In this document: positions 1-8,784 of the stretch, in pieces
Layout of the letters: each line of letters starts with the position of its first letter
Position numbering within the stretch: the stretch's first letter is position 1
NCBI RefSeq assembly: GCF_014333585.1
Contig: NZ_JACSCW010000006.1
Location: 62,001-126,000, forward strand
Source of the DNA: Hymenobacter sp. BT188
Lineage (GTDB): Bacteria > Bacteroidota > Bacteroidia > Cytophagales > Hymenobacteraceae
Direction of reading: 5' to 3'
Length of the DNA: 64,000 nucleotides
Notes under the pieces: model-generated
Databases searched by the model: none
What the model was told of the DNA's origin: nothing
What the model saw: the letters and a program-made list of their open reading frames with translations, nothing else
Translations under genes and position numbers: made by a program

Positions 1-681
1 AGCCTTTGTTTTCTTTAGCTTCTTTTGGAGCTTACTATCAGAAAACGCCTCATTACCTTCGAAAGCAATGTCACGAATGCGGATTTTATCACCTTTATCT
101 ACTTTAATTTTTAGTACTACGCTATTCGACAAGCTCGAATCGGGTACCTGTGTGATGTTTACTTTGGCATCCAGAAAACCCTTATTCGTGTAGAATTTGC
201 GCACCTGAGTGCGCGTGTTATTCAATAGTGCGTCCGTAACCACTTTACCCCGGATAAGCTTGATCTTGTCCCGTAGCTCATCACCCTGGCTCTTGCTGAT
301 GCCTACAAAATCGAACTTAGAAAGGCGAGGACGCTCACTCAGGAAGAAGTCGAGAAAAACGCGCTGTCCGTCTATGCGAGTAACAGACACGCTCACATCA
401 CCGAGGATGCCTTGCTCCCACAAGCGGCGAATGGCTTTACCAATCTCCTCCCCTGGAATAGTTATCGGGTCGCCTACCCGCAGTCCAGTTATTCCAATCA
501 GCGTATTTGCATCCAGATAGCGCGCTCCACTAATAGTAATGCCCCCCAGCTCGTAACGCTGAGGCTCGGCAGGCGCTGATGCAGGCGCAGGCGTTTGGGC
601 ACGCAATTGTCCAACGCCAACTAATCCAAGCGACAATGTGAGGGCTAACAGCCTGATAAATCTATTGAGAGAAGCAATCAT
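1..681 (-). CDS. bamA: Outer membrane protein assembly factor BamA, N-terminal part (cut by window edge)
   Basis: The reading frame is open from an ATG at 681 to the left edge, giving 227 codons of the N-terminus. It starts with a signal peptide (hydrophobic stretch about residues 9-24, ending near LRAQ), then POTRA-type repeats: YELGGITISGARYLD near residue 42, FDFVGISKSQGDELRDKIK near 120 and IRDIAFEGNEAFSDSKL near 200. In the family, POTRA domains hand unfolded outer membrane proteins to the C-terminal 16-strand barrel, which lies outside this window. It follows uppS by 9 bp on the same strand, an arrangement common in Bacteroidota. The identification rests on POTRA sequence and context; the barrel cannot be checked here. 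Confidence 0.88.
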   Translation of the reverse strand, partial: MIASLNRFIRLLALTLSLGLVGVGQLRAQTPAPASAPAEPQRYELGGITISGARYLDANTLIGITGLRVGDPITIPGEEIGKAIRRLWEQGILGDVSVSVTRIDGQRVFLDFFLSERPRLSKFDFVGISKSQGDELRDKIKLIRGKVVTDALLNNTRTQVRKFYTNKGFLDAKVNITQVPDSSLSNSVVLKIKVDKGDKIRIRDIAFEGNEAFSDSKLQKKLKKTKA

Positions 682-690
682 TCTAAAAAC

Positions 691-1437
691 TTACGAAACG
701 GTTAGTTGCTCACTGGTTTTGCCAAAACGGCGCTCGCGCCGCTGATAGGACTGAATGGCATCATAGAAATGTTCACGCCGAAAGTCAGGCCACAACAAAT
801 CAGTGATATAAAGTTCAGTATAAGCCAGTTGCCAAAGCAAAAAGTTACTGATACGCTGCTCTCCGCTAGTCCGAATAAGCAACTCAGGGTCAGGAATGCT
901 CCCCGTAGCAAGGTATTGGGCTATTGTGGCCTCATTTACAGCGGTAGGCTCCAATCGGCCAGCAGCCACCTCTTCGCTAATGCGGCGCATGGCCTGAGTC
1001 AGGTCCCAGCGCCCGCTATAGCTTAAAGCCAGTACAAGCGTCATACGGGTGCCGGCGCGGGTCAATTCCTTCGCTTCAGCTAGTTCACGCTGACAGGATG
1101 CTGGCAAACTATCAATCTGCCCAATAGACTCGAGCCGAATACCATTTTTAAGTAAAGTCGGTGTTTCTTGGCGAATAGTATGTACCAACAACTGCATCAG
1201 GGCTGTCACTTCATAGGCTGGCCGGGCCCAGTTTTCGGTCGAAAAAGCGTAGAGCGTTAGGTACGCAATGCCCAGTTCGGCTGCCGCTTCCACTGTATCC
1301 CGCACAGCCGTAATGGCGCTCTGGTGACCAAAAATGCGTAGGCCACCTTTTTGCTTAGCCCAGCGGCCATTACCATCCATGATAACGGCTACGTGGGCGG
1401 GTAAATTCTGAGAGTCAACTTCGGACCTAGAGGCCAT
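691..1437 (-). CDS. uppS: Isoprenyl transferase (undecaprenyl diphosphate synthase)
   Basis: A cis-prenyltransferase of 248 residues, the usual length. It condenses isopentenyl diphosphate onto farnesyl diphosphate to make the C55 lipid carrier for peptidoglycan and O-antigen. The signature HVAVIMDGNGRWAKQKG is at residues 15-31, with the catalytic Asp at 21. The helix motif LTLYAFSTENWARP follows near residue 60, and the C-terminal signature PDPELLIRTSGEQRISNFLL is intact near residue 182. The enzyme is soluble and membrane-associated. It sits between a DUF6089 gene (84 bp upstream) and bamA (9 bp downstream), so it is probably cotranscribed with bamA. The ATG at 1437 gives the normal N-terminus just before the signature. 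Confidence 0.96.
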   Translation of the reverse strand: MASRSEVDSQNLPAHVAVIMDGNGRWAKQKGGLRIFGHQSAITAVRDTVEAAAELGIAYLTLYAFSTENWARPAYEVTALMQLLVHTIRQETPTLLKNGIRLESIGQIDSLPASCQRELAEAKELTRAGTRMTLVLALSYSGRWDLTQAMRRISEEVAAGRLEPTAVNEATIAQYLATGSIPDPELLIRTSGEQRISNFLLWQLAYTELYITDLLWPDFRREHFYDAIQSYQRRERRFGKTSEQLTVS

Positions 1438-1521
1438 TGCTATTTTTTGCGTAAAGAGGCTGCAAGTTACGCAAATGGTTGCATTTGCCTTCCGTCGGAA
1501 TGAGCGCTACTCCTCTGCGCT

Positions 1522-2244
1522 TTAGTCGGGGCAATAAATTTTATAGAATGTATAGGAGATGCTTACACCATTATAGAAATACCAATCCTTGGTATTCCGA
1601 TTTGCTATGAATGCATTTTCGTTGCTTAGATGATCTAATTTATCTGTAAAGGTTTTGCGAGCCCCAGCTTCCAACCCCAGGTTCCACCTAGGTGATAATG
1701 CATACTTTATTCCCGCACCAACTGGAATAGCAACACCTAGCATACCTCCACTGGTATTGGGAATATTAAAGCTTTGCCCTTCGAAAGTCGTTTTTGTATT
1801 GGCATAAAATCCTGCAACGCCAATAAACACATAAGGCGTGAAGTGAATCTTATCCTTTCGGTTATGATAATTGAAAAAGTTGTATTCCAATACGCCAGAC
1901 ACCTCAGCCAGACCACCCTTCATAGTAGCTTGCCGATAACTATGTAATGGTGCTGTCGCATCATTTACGCCTTGTACATTCTCATCGTTCGCTTGGAGCA
2001 TGCCGCCTGTAAAAGCCCCCCGGAGTGTAATTGGCACTGAGATATCCTTTCGATAGAAAATAGTCAGAGCCGGCCTATTATTCTCGAACTGATAATTGGG
2101 TGAGAGCTCACCTTTATAATTCAGCCCCCCAATACCAATACCCAACTCACTGGTATTTTGAGCATTAGCAGAAGCAATAAAAAAAACACTCCCTACTTGC
2201 AAAAAGCAAGTAAGGAGTGTTATGCGGAGAAGCAAATGCAGCAT
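1522..2244 (-). CDS. DUF6089-type outer membrane beta-barrel protein (second copy)
   Basis: A 240-residue protein with a signal peptide (about residues 1-28, cleavage after SANA), followed by alternating hydrophobic strands typical of a small outer membrane barrel. LGIGIGGLNYKGEL opens the mature part, PYVFIGVAGFYANT lies mid-protein, and GLEAGARKTFTDKLDH matches a motif in the neighbouring protein. It ends in YKIYCPD; a late Cys-Pro is typical of DUF6089 proteins. The family has no proven function, but it commonly sits just before uppS-bamA in Bacteroidota, as here. The upstream DUF6089 gene ends 43 bp away. Its signal-peptide codons contain a strong hairpin followed by a T run on the coding strand (2179-2220), reported separately. 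Confidence 0.85.
   Translation of the reverse strand: MLHLLLRITLLTCFLQVGSVFFIASANAQNTSELGIGIGGLNYKGELSPNYQFENNRPALTIFYRKDISVPITLRGAFTGGMLQANDENVQGVNDATAPLHSYRQATMKGGLAEVSGVLEYNFFNYHNRKDKIHFTPYVFIGVAGFYANTKTTFEGQSFNIPNTSGGMLGVAIPVGAGIKYALSPRWNLGLEAGARKTFTDKLDHLSNENAFIANRNTKDWYFYNGVSISYTFYKIYCPD
2179..2220 (-). terminator. Terminator-like hairpin inside the signal-peptide coding region of the second DUF6089 gene
   Basis: Arms at 2186-2200 and 2206-2220 are 15 bp long with one mismatch around a five-base loop. Read on the minus strand, the second arm runs into eight T residues (complement of the A run 2179-2186). This is a textbook intrinsic terminator shape, yet it encodes about residues 9-22 of the protein starting at 2244. 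No in-frame ATG lies downstream of it. It may terminate the upstream DUF6089 transcript or act as an attenuator. The structure is seen directly; its activity is inferred. Confidence 0.55.
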
Positions 2245-2287
2245 CAGACTGACTCTTGAGTGGAATAGACAGCCAGATATTATACGG

Positions 2288-3187
2288 CTATCGGAATTTA
2301 GGACTCTTCACGCGTGGCTGAAGAATGTAGTTGAGCGTGATACCAGTAACGATATACCAATCATCTTCATTGCTCTTGCCACGCATATTTCCTGGATCAT
2401 TGAAGCCAGCAAACTCGCCAGTGCGGCTAAGCGTTATATCACGACCGAAGTACTCAGCAGCAGGGCTACGAAGATCAGCGTCGGCAGCAAAGTTACCGCT
2501 TACATCATCAAGGTAGTCAGTGAATGTCTTGCGCCAGCCTATCTCCAAGCCGATATCAAAGTCTTTATTGATTTTGTAACGAACGCCACCGCCAAATGGA
2601 ATGGAGATCTGGGTTTTGCTGTAGCCTTCTGTCTGGCCTTCTGTATTCAAGGACTGAAGCTCTACATAATCACCAGGAGTCAAAGTCGTTGCGTTATCCT
2701 TTACCAAACCCTTGGGGTTATGATAGAAGGCAGCAATACCAGCGAACACATAAGGCACAAAATCAGGGCGCTTAACGTAGGTATTGCGGTTTTCGATCAG
2801 ATCGAAAACTCCGATAGCTGACAATTCAACTATATCATTGCGGAAAGCGAAATTACGGTTGTAGCGATACTTGGCATCCGAATCGTTCTGGTTAGCAGCT
2901 TTCGTGTCATCGCCGGTAATACGGCCATAAGACAGACCAGCCCGACCAGATATCCGGGGGGCAAAACGGCGTGTGAAAGTCAGGCCTATGTTGGGCCGGG
3001 TAGCAGCAAAACGGAAACTGGGAACACTGGCCTTCGGTACTATATCACCGAAATAATTCATAGCGTTCAGGCTTACTCCTACGGAATTGTACTGTTTCCG
3101 TTTGTTAAACTGCTGGGCGCTTGCCTCATTGGCTACCAGTGCAAGCACGAGCAACACAGCTAAGGTGTGGGTAAAGAAATGCTTCAT
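2288..3187 (-). CDS. DUF6089-type outer membrane beta-barrel protein (first copy)
   Basis: The ATG at 3187 is preferred over an upstream in-frame codon at 3244 because it begins a clean signal peptide (MKHFFTHTLAVLLVLALVAN, cleavage near ASAQ), giving 299 residues. The mature protein starts with a barrel-like segment containing NYFGDIVPKAS, then FVPYVFAGIAAFYHNPKG near the middle and GLEIGWRKTFTDYLDDVSG toward the end. The last motif is shared with the adjacent smaller DUF6089 protein, so the two look like diverged tandem copies. It lies between nadK (128 bp upstream) and the second copy. Function is unknown; an envelope role is inferred from the uppS-bamA context. Confidence 0.85.
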   Translation of the reverse strand: MKHFFTHTLAVLLVLALVANEASAQQFNKRKQYNSVGVSLNAMNYFGDIVPKASVPSFRFAATRPNIGLTFTRRFAPRISGRAGLSYGRITGDDTKAANQNDSDAKYRYNRNFAFRNDIVELSAIGVFDLIENRNTYVKRPDFVPYVFAGIAAFYHNPKGLVKDNATTLTPGDYVELQSLNTEGQTEGYSKTQISIPFGGGVRYKINKDFDIGLEIGWRKTFTDYLDDVSGNFAADADLRSPAAEYFGRDITLSRTGEFAGFNDPGNMRGKSNEDDWYIVTGITLNYILQPRVKSPKFR

Positions 3188-3315
3188 AATCAAACCAAGG
3201 TTAGTAATATCAGATTTTGAGAAAGCGAGGTAGCCAATAGGCACAAGTAGCAGTCAGCGACAAAAGTAGGGTTTGTAAGGAACTTTAAAAACAAATATTA
3301 CAAATAGCCCTTCAC

Positions 3316-4209
3316 TTATACGGGGGCTCCAGCAGGGTTACGTCGATCTAAGCCCCAGTTTAATTTACTGCGCAAGGTGGTCAGAAAATTAACGTGATTC
3401 AATTTGACCAGTCGTGCCCCAAAGTTTTCACGTCTTACAGCAATCTGCACATTAGCCTCTACCGGAACTGAGCGTGAATCGAGCGACAGCAAGAAATTGT
3501 TGCTTCTACCTTCTATTTCAAAGGAAATAACGCTACGGTCTGACACGATTAGAGGACGCACATTAAGATTGTGTGGGCACACGGGTGCGATAATAAAGTT
3601 GTTGGTTTGTGGCAACATCACGGGTCCTCCACAGCTCAAAGAATAGCCTGTAGAGCCGGTAGGAGTAGCTACAATCAGGCCATCTGCCCAATAAGAATTC
3701 AAATATTCGCCATCGATATAGGTATGCACCACAATCATAGACGACGTGTCTCGCTTGAGAATGGAGAATTCATTAAGACCAAAATTGATCTTACCGAAAA
3801 CATCCGGATCGGTTTCTACGCGGATCAAACTTCGTTCCTCAATTACGAAATGTCCTTTATATAAGGCGTCTATAGCCTGAGCTATACGCTCTGGCGTGAT
3901 GGTAGCCAAGAAACCGAGCCGACCGGTGTTTATACCTAAAATCGGAATTTGTAGGCTCCCAACATAGGTTACTGTATCTAATAGAGTACCGTCACCACCA
4001 ATGCTAAGAACGAATTGTACGCCTCGCAAAGAATCGCCACGCTGAAAAATCGTGATTTTTTCAGGCAAGTGGAGCCGGGATGAGAGGGAGGAATGAAACG
4101 ACTCGGCAATGAGAATTTCGGTCTGACGAGATACCAGATCGTTTAGCAGAGCCTGCACGAATGGCAAGTTAGAATCGTCTAGGGGCTTACCAATTATGGC
4201 GATTTTCAT
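3316..4209 (-). CDS. nadK: NAD kinase
   Basis: A 297-residue NAD kinase, making NADP+ from NAD+ with ATP or polyphosphate. The ATP-site signature SIGGDGTLLDTV has GGDGT at residues 71-75. It is followed by ILGINTGRLGFLATI and, further on, by the NAD-binding loop TPTGSTGYSLSCGGP. Length and order match the family. The ATG at 4209 directly precedes the first Rossmann strand (KIAIIGK). It lies 39 bp after the Omp85-like gene and before the DUF6089 pair; nadK near uppS-bamA is a familiar Bacteroidota arrangement. Confidence 0.96.
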   Translation of the reverse strand: MKIAIIGKPLDDSNLPFVQALLNDLVSRQTEILIAESFHSSLSSRLHLPEKITIFQRGDSLRGVQFVLSIGGDGTLLDTVTYVGSLQIPILGINTGRLGFLATITPERIAQAIDALYKGHFVIEERSLIRVETDPDVFGKINFGLNEFSILKRDTSSMIVVHTYIDGEYLNSYWADGLIVATPTGSTGYSLSCGGPVMLPQTNNFIIAPVCPHNLNVRPLIVSDRSVISFEIEGRSNNFLLSLDSRSVPVEANVQIAVRRENFGARLVKLNHVNFLTTLRSKLNWGLDRRNPAGAPV

Positions 4210-4248
4210 AACAAAAGAGTAACCTTCGGTAAACCGTCGGGATAGAGT

Positions 4249-5688
4249 TTAGATAGGAAAATCGCTGCGAAGGAAGAAACCGCCTTCTCCTCGACCATTT
4301 CGGGTGTACTCCACCGTTAGCACCCGATCGTAGTAGGTGACGAAATGCAGCCCGACCCCGGCGGCCCCCAATAGTTGGTTGGGCAATCTGTTTTCTGGGA
4401 AAGTTGTTCGGGCTAACACGTACCCGGCGTCAGTAAAGGTATTCAAATAAATAACCAAGGGTAAGCTGTTTATCTTGGAATTAGTTATGCCCTGCAGCTT
4501 GATTTTACCGGCATCAAGAAGTCTATATGACACACTTTGCCGCGCTAATCCATAGTGACGGCCGTCTATAACATAGGCATCATACCCCCGCACATGTGAG
4601 TCGTAGCCAAGAGCTCGGTTATCGGCGTAGCCAATCCGTTGGGCAAACCGCAGTTGACTCTGCAAATTGAAATTGTAGTAAAAATTGCCCCCCAGCGCGA
4701 AATATTGGGAATACCGGCCCACGAGGGTAGTAAAATTGGCGTTACCTGATGTCAGGAAAATGCGATGTGACAAGACTACTTGAGCGAATCGGCCGGTAAG
4801 GGGATAGGCAAACGTATTCCGTTGATTCAGGGTGCTGGTGAGTTTAAGTTCCAGATACTCCCGCCGCGGCCCATTTAGAAAATATACAGGATTGAGTTCG
4901 ACAACCGAATCGGAAACCTGCTCCTTATAATAAGCTACATCTAAGGCAGAGAAACGCTGCACCGATTGGCGCCAACGTAGCCCCAATGAGCCATACTGGC
5001 GCATAAGCGGTAAGCCATCTTCGGGGCGAAACGTGACGAGTCGGTCGCGAATGGTGGCGTAGTCGAGGGCACGGCTACGCGTGTATGAGATGCCCGCCCC
5101 AAAACCGATACGCCGGCGCGGACCATAGCCTGGCGCTTCGTAAAACAACTCGTAGCGGCGGTTGAAGCCTAACTGCACATTAGCGCGTACTTCTTCATTC
5201 CGGCCCCGGAAGTTTTTGCGCACAATGTATAGCCCGTAGTTGACCCGGCGCAATCGGTCGGGGCGGTCAAGCCAGGCGTTAAAATTACGCTCAGCAAATG
5301 AAAGCGTTGGAATGGGAAAGGTGTACCATCGTTCCTGGACCGCAAACAGCACGGTAATTTCGCCGTTGCGACAAACTGTTTGCTGAATGACGCTGTGGAA
5401 CAGCCGCAGGTTGAATAGTCGCAGGCGGTTATTTTCAAGCCGAGCAGCCAACGTAGCAGCATCAAGGGTATCTCCTTCGTGGAAATCTAGTTCAGCACGT
5501 AGTACTACCTCCTTGGTGACCTCATTGCCCGCAAACAAAATGGTACCCACGCGCACCACGGCATACTGCGGGCATTGCGTCTGTAGCAGGCTATCAGTTG
5601 GAGCGCGTTTTAGAGAATCGGGAACCAGCCTGGAGGGCAAAATGCTGCTGCCCAGCAGTAAGGAAAGCAAACAGGCGAGCAGGCTCAA
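4249..5688 (-). CDS. BamA/TamA-family (Omp85) outer membrane protein
   Basis: A 479-residue Omp85-like protein with an N-terminal hydrophobic leader, then one clear POTRA-like domain (about residues 45-125: VGTILFAGNEVTKEVVLRAE and ENNRLRLFNLRLFHSVIQQT). From about residue 140 the sequence is a barrel rich in aromatic beta-strands, with YDSHVRGYDAYVIDGRHYG near 365 and GAAGVGLHFVTYYDRVLTVE near 440. It is much shorter than BamA, which follows separately at the left edge, so this is a second Omp85 protein with few POTRA domains. It may insert or translocate a specific outer membrane substrate; that role is not shown by the sequence. It lies 141 bp downstream of the CBS gene and 39 bp before nadK. 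Confidence 0.8.
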   Translation of the reverse strand: MSLLACLLSLLLGSSILPSRLVPDSLKRAPTDSLLQTQCPQYAVVRVGTILFAGNEVTKEVVLRAELDFHEGDTLDAATLAARLENNRLRLFNLRLFHSVIQQTVCRNGEITVLFAVQERWYTFPIPTLSFAERNFNAWLDRPDRLRRVNYGLYIVRKNFRGRNEEVRANVQLGFNRRYELFYEAPGYGPRRRIGFGAGISYTRSRALDYATIRDRLVTFRPEDGLPLMRQYGSLGLRWRQSVQRFSALDVAYYKEQVSDSVVELNPVYFLNGPRREYLELKLTSTLNQRNTFAYPLTGRFAQVVLSHRIFLTSGNANFTTLVGRYSQYFALGGNFYYNFNLQSQLRFAQRIGYADNRALGYDSHVRGYDAYVIDGRHYGLARQSVSYRLLDAGKIKLQGITNSKINSLPLVIYLNTFTDAGYVLARTTFPENRLPNQLLGAAGVGLHFVTYYDRVLTVEYTRNGRGEGGFFLRSDFPI

Positions 5689-5748
5689 GTAAGTAGCATT
5701 AAGAATGGAGTATCAGGCGAAACACAAGTGTCGTTCCGCAACGCCAAG

Positions 5749-5787
5749 AATAGCTTAGAGCTTACAGCAGTGCACGGCTAAGCTATT
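5749..5787. repeat. 10-bp inverted repeat between the CBS gene and the Omp85-like gene
   Basis: AATAGCTTAG at 5749-5758 is matched by CTAAGCTATT at 5778-5787 with a 19-base spacer. It lies in the 141-bp gap after the CBS gene (minus strand) and before the Omp85-like gene. No long T run follows, so it is either a weak terminator or an operator. Confidence 0.4.
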
Positions 5788-5829
5788 ATTCTTTGCGAAT
5801 ACAACTCTCTTACCCAGAAGAGGTTAGGC

Positions 5830-6507
5830 TCACAAACTCAAATACTTCAAAAGAGCATCGAAGCGGTCCTGCTCGCCTTCGCCTACATCGGTAGCGCCGC
5901 TAAACTGAGCGGTGATAACGTACCCGAACCGCTCCAGCGTAGCTACGATGCGGGTGAGCGAAGGTGTGTTGAGCTTCAGCGTCAGCCGAATTTTATATGG
6001 GTCGCTTTCATCCTGCGCAACGTGGGCACTCAGGATTTTGGCGTTATTTTCCTCTACGTACCGGCTGATTTGGGTGAGAGAATAATCGCGCTCATCCATA
6101 GAAAGCACCAAAATCCCCCCCTGCCCTACGGCAATGGGCATCTGGCCAAGCGCGGCCAGCGTATCGCCTACCGTCACTACACCCATATATTCGCGCTGCT
6201 CATCGAGGACGGGCACCAGCTGAATTTTATTCTGGATAGCTATTTCCATGATGCTATAGAAATGTTGATCGTGCTGCACGTGCACATCGGCGTAGCCCAG
6301 CGTCAGGTGGCTGAGCAACTCCTCCGTCTGGTCATAGTCCAGCAGATCAGATTCGGTAATAAGACCGCGATACTGGCGGTTGTCGACGACGGGAAGCTGC
6401 CCCACGTGAAACTCCTCCAGCCATTTGGCAGCCTTCCCGGTCGAGTCCGTCACTTGTAGTGCCGGAATCATATGGTTGAGCAATTCTTCGGCAAGCATAG
6501 AATGCAT
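5830..6507 (-). CDS. CBS-domain protein
   Basis: Two CBS motifs (about residues 10-60 and 75-130 from the chosen start; ITESDLLDYDQT and VVTVGDTLAALGQ) followed by an ACT-like C-terminal region (GGILVLSMDERDYSLTQISR onward). CBS pairs bind adenine nucleotides and act as regulators. The start at 6507 (or the ATG at 6498) is preferred to the codon at 6564, because the longer version adds a hydrophobic tail not expected in a cytoplasmic CBS protein. It sits in the pabA to nadK cluster, a position often held by a CBS protein in Bacteroidota. What it regulates cannot be told from the sequence. Confidence 0.8.
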   Translation of the reverse strand: MHSMLAEELLNHMIPALQVTDSTGKAAKWLEEFHVGQLPVVDNRQYRGLITESDLLDYDQTEELLSHLTLGYADVHVQHDQHFYSIMEIAIQNKIQLVPVLDEQREYMGVVTVGDTLAALGQMPIAVGQGGILVLSMDERDYSLTQISRYVEENNAKILSAHVAQDESDPYKIRLTLKLNTPSLTRIVATLERFGYVITAQFSGATDVGEGEQDRFDALLKYLSL

Positions 6508-6631
6508 GTGTAGGCTGAGAAACGGAAGTAAACGTGGATAAGCTACAAACCAAAAGGCAAACAAGCGCCAAGGAGCAAACTTTGTTTAGCTAAGTTGGCC
6601 CCGAATTACAAATTGAAACGCAATTTGCCTT

Positions 6632-7423
6632 CTATGTTACGGAGCTAATGACCTGCTGGTGCTTAGTGCTATGCAGAAACTGACGGAGCCGTGCATTAAA
6701 TGCCTCGGGGCGCTCCATCATGGGCGCGTGACAACAGTGGTCCAGAAAATGCAGCTCGGAGTTGGTGATAAGGCGGTGAAACTCGTGCGCTACTATTGGG
6801 GGGGTAATCGTGTCGTTCAAGCCCCAGACGAGCAGGGTTGGCACCTGAATTCGGCCTAAGTCTTTGGCTAAATTATGGCGTTGAGCTGAGCGAGCGATGT
6901 TGATGATACGAAGTACCTTGATGTTAGAGTTCGTAACGTTGAACACCTCATCTACTAAGTCTTTGGTCGCTAACGAAGGATCGTAAAATGTGTAAGCCAC
7001 CCGCTGCTGCACGAAACCGTAGTTGCCCCGTTTTGGAAACGAGCTGCCCATCGAGTCTTCAAACAAACCACTGCTGCCAGTGAGCACTAGGCGTTGCACC
7101 TGCTGCGGATTGTGCAGCGTATAAACCAGTGCCACATGACCACCCAGCGAGTTACCAAGTAGTGTAAAAGGCTGATGCAAGCCCATTTCGGCCACAAATT
7201 CCTCTACGTACCCCACCAATCCAGGTACGCCAGCCTTGGTGAGGGGCATCTCATAAATTGGCAGCATCGGAATGATGACGCGGTAGTCGCGCGCGAAATC
7301 ACTTACAACGTCCTGCCAGTTGCTCAGGGCGCCAAACAAGCCGTGCAGGAGCAGGAGCACCTCGCCGGTGCCTTCCTCCACGTACTGAAATCCATTCTTT
7401 TCCTTAATCTGCAATTCCATCAT
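6632..7423 (-). CDS. Alpha/beta-fold hydrolase
   Basis: A 263-residue soluble alpha/beta hydrolase. The oxyanion segment LLLLHGLFGALSNWQDV is near residue 23, the nucleophile elbow LLGNSLGGHVAL near residue 93 carries the Ser, LLVWGLNDTITP near residue 204 carries the probable acid Asp, and the C-terminal HCCHAPMMERPEAF supplies the His. All triad positions are filled, so it should be active, probably as an esterase or C-C hydrolase. Its ATG lies 9 bp after the pabA stop codon, so the two are cotranscribed. The substrate is unknown. Confidence 0.85.
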   Translation of the reverse strand: MMELQIKEKNGFQYVEEGTGEVLLLLHGLFGALSNWQDVVSDFARDYRVIIPMLPIYEMPLTKAGVPGLVGYVEEFVAEMGLHQPFTLLGNSLGGHVALVYTLHNPQQVQRLVLTGSSGLFEDSMGSSFPKRGNYGFVQQRVAYTFYDPSLATKDLVDEVFNVTNSNIKVLRIINIARSAQRHNLAKDLGRIQVPTLLVWGLNDTITPPIVAHEFHRLITNSELHFLDHCCHAPMMERPEAFNARLRQFLHSTKHQQVISSVT

Positions 7424-7432
7424 CTCGGCTTC

Positions 7433-8053
7433 TCAGCGGGCAGACGCGGGTACGGCGGGTGCCGACCGGGCGTCCATTGCAATGATACAACACTTGACCC
7501 AATTGCCGAGCAAGGCTAAGCCGTGACTCGTCAGTAATGCTTCGGGATGGAACTGTACGCCGTAGAGCGGCAATGAGTGGTGACGCAAGGCCATTATTTC
7601 CTGATATTCATCCGTAGTGTGGGCCAATGGCACAAGTACTTCGGGCAAGTCCTTGATTATTAAGGAGTGGTAACGGGTGACCATCAATCTGGGGGGCAAA
7701 TTTTCGAATAACGACTCTTGGGGGGCAATTTCGATTTCCGAAACTTTACCGTGCATAGGCCGCACAGCACGTTGCAGTTTTGCCCCAAAAAATTCGCCTA
7801 ATGCTTGGTGCCCTAGGCACACGCCCAGCATTGGTACCCGCTGATGATACGCTTGGATTAGTTCGGGCATTACGCCTGCCCTGCCCGGTGTACCTGGCCC
7901 CGGCGACAACACGATTGCATCGAACTCAAGCTCCCTGATATTCGCCAAAGGCACATCGTTGCGCACGACTTGCACCTGCACATTCAACTGCTGCAAGTAG
8001 TCTAACAGGTTGTAAGTGAAGGAATCAAAGTTGTCGAGCAGAAGAAGCCGCAC
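7433..8053 (-). CDS. pabA: Aminodeoxychorismate/anthranilate synthase glutaminase subunit
   Basis: A 206-residue class I glutamine amidotransferase. It supplies ammonia from glutamine to a chorismate-using partner, giving aminodeoxychorismate (folate) or anthranilate (tryptophan). DNFDSFTYNL is at residues 7-16, LSPGPGTPGRAG near 49, and the nucleophile Cys79 is in MLGVCLGHQALG. GVQFHPEALLT replaces the more usual HPES; the catalytic His and Glu are retained. No trpE or pabB lies nearby, so PabA or a dual-purpose subunit is a better guess than a dedicated TrpG. Two GGGGGGC motifs fall inside it (7691 and 7720). Confidence 0.88.
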   Translation of the reverse strand: MRLLLLDNFDSFTYNLLDYLQQLNVQVQVVRNDVPLANIRELEFDAIVLSPGPGTPGRAGVMPELIQAYHQRVPMLGVCLGHQALGEFFGAKLQRAVRPMHGKVSEIEIAPQESLFENLPPRLMVTRYHSLIIKDLPEVLVPLAHTTDEYQEIMALRHHSLPLYGVQFHPEALLTSHGLALLGNWVKCCIIAMDARSAPAVPASAR

Positions 8054-8186
8054 AGGATAACTAACTAGTTGAATAACTAAGGGACTGAGCTGTTGATGGG
8101 TTGAAAGGTTGCAAGCTTAAAGCCTTGATTGTTCACCTTACAAGCGACAAACAAATTAGCTCCAGTAATGGCTCAATAGTTCAGCT

Positions 8187-8708
8187 CTAAAATACCCCCC
8201 GCAAGCGGGTTAGAAGCGTACTGGCGAATGGCATTACAAAACCCACCACCTCCAAGGCTACCGGGGTGGCCTGTCGCACAACGGTGAGCATCTGCGAGTC
8301 GCCAGTTAGGGTGGGGGAGAGCAGATTTACGCCAGCTAAGCCCAAACCGTGTAGGAGCAGACTTAAGCCCAATATCCATTTCAACGCCCCAGCAGCGCCG
8401 CCCAGCAAGTTGTCGAGCAAGCCGAGCGGGGTCAGATGCACGGCGCTCTTTACGAAGCTGCCTAATAAATGAACTCCCCAACCAATGAGCACGCACACCA
8501 ACAAGAATGACACGATGGGCAGTAGCCCAAAGGCCTCACCCACATAATGCCGAACCAGCGGAATAGCATCGTTGAGCAAGCTGAGCCCGCCTACCACCCC
8601 TAGCACAAAGGCCAACAGTGACGCGACCTCCAACACTAAGCCCCGCCGAAACCCCTTCACTGCGCCCACGCCCACCACCAAAAGCAGAAAGAGGTCGAAA
8701 CCAGACAT
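8187..8708 (-). CDS. CvpA family membrane protein
   Basis: A 173-residue protein with four predicted membrane segments (about residues 3-20, 26-48, 62-85 and 100-125) and the typical CvpA opening FDLFLLLVVGVGAVKGFRRG. The family includes the colicin V production protein. Its function outside that setting is unclear, with suggested envelope-integrity roles. It lies between the yqeY-like gene (76 bp upstream) and pabA (133 bp downstream) on the same strand. The ATG at 8708 gives the standard N-terminus. Confidence 0.82.
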   Translation of the reverse strand: MSGFDLFLLLVVGVGAVKGFRRGLVLEVASLLAFVLGVVGGLSLLNDAIPLVRHYVGEAFGLLPIVSFLLVCVLIGWGVHLLGSFVKSAVHLTPLGLLDNLLGGAAGALKWILGLSLLLHGLGLAGVNLLSPTLTGDSQMLTVVRQATPVALEVVGFVMPFASTLLTRLRGVF

Positions 8709-8784
8709 TTTGGAAGGGGCTAAAAAATTAGGAGTTGGAGCTAGAAATAGATTCAGGCAACTTCCAGGTTCAACTCCTTAAAAA

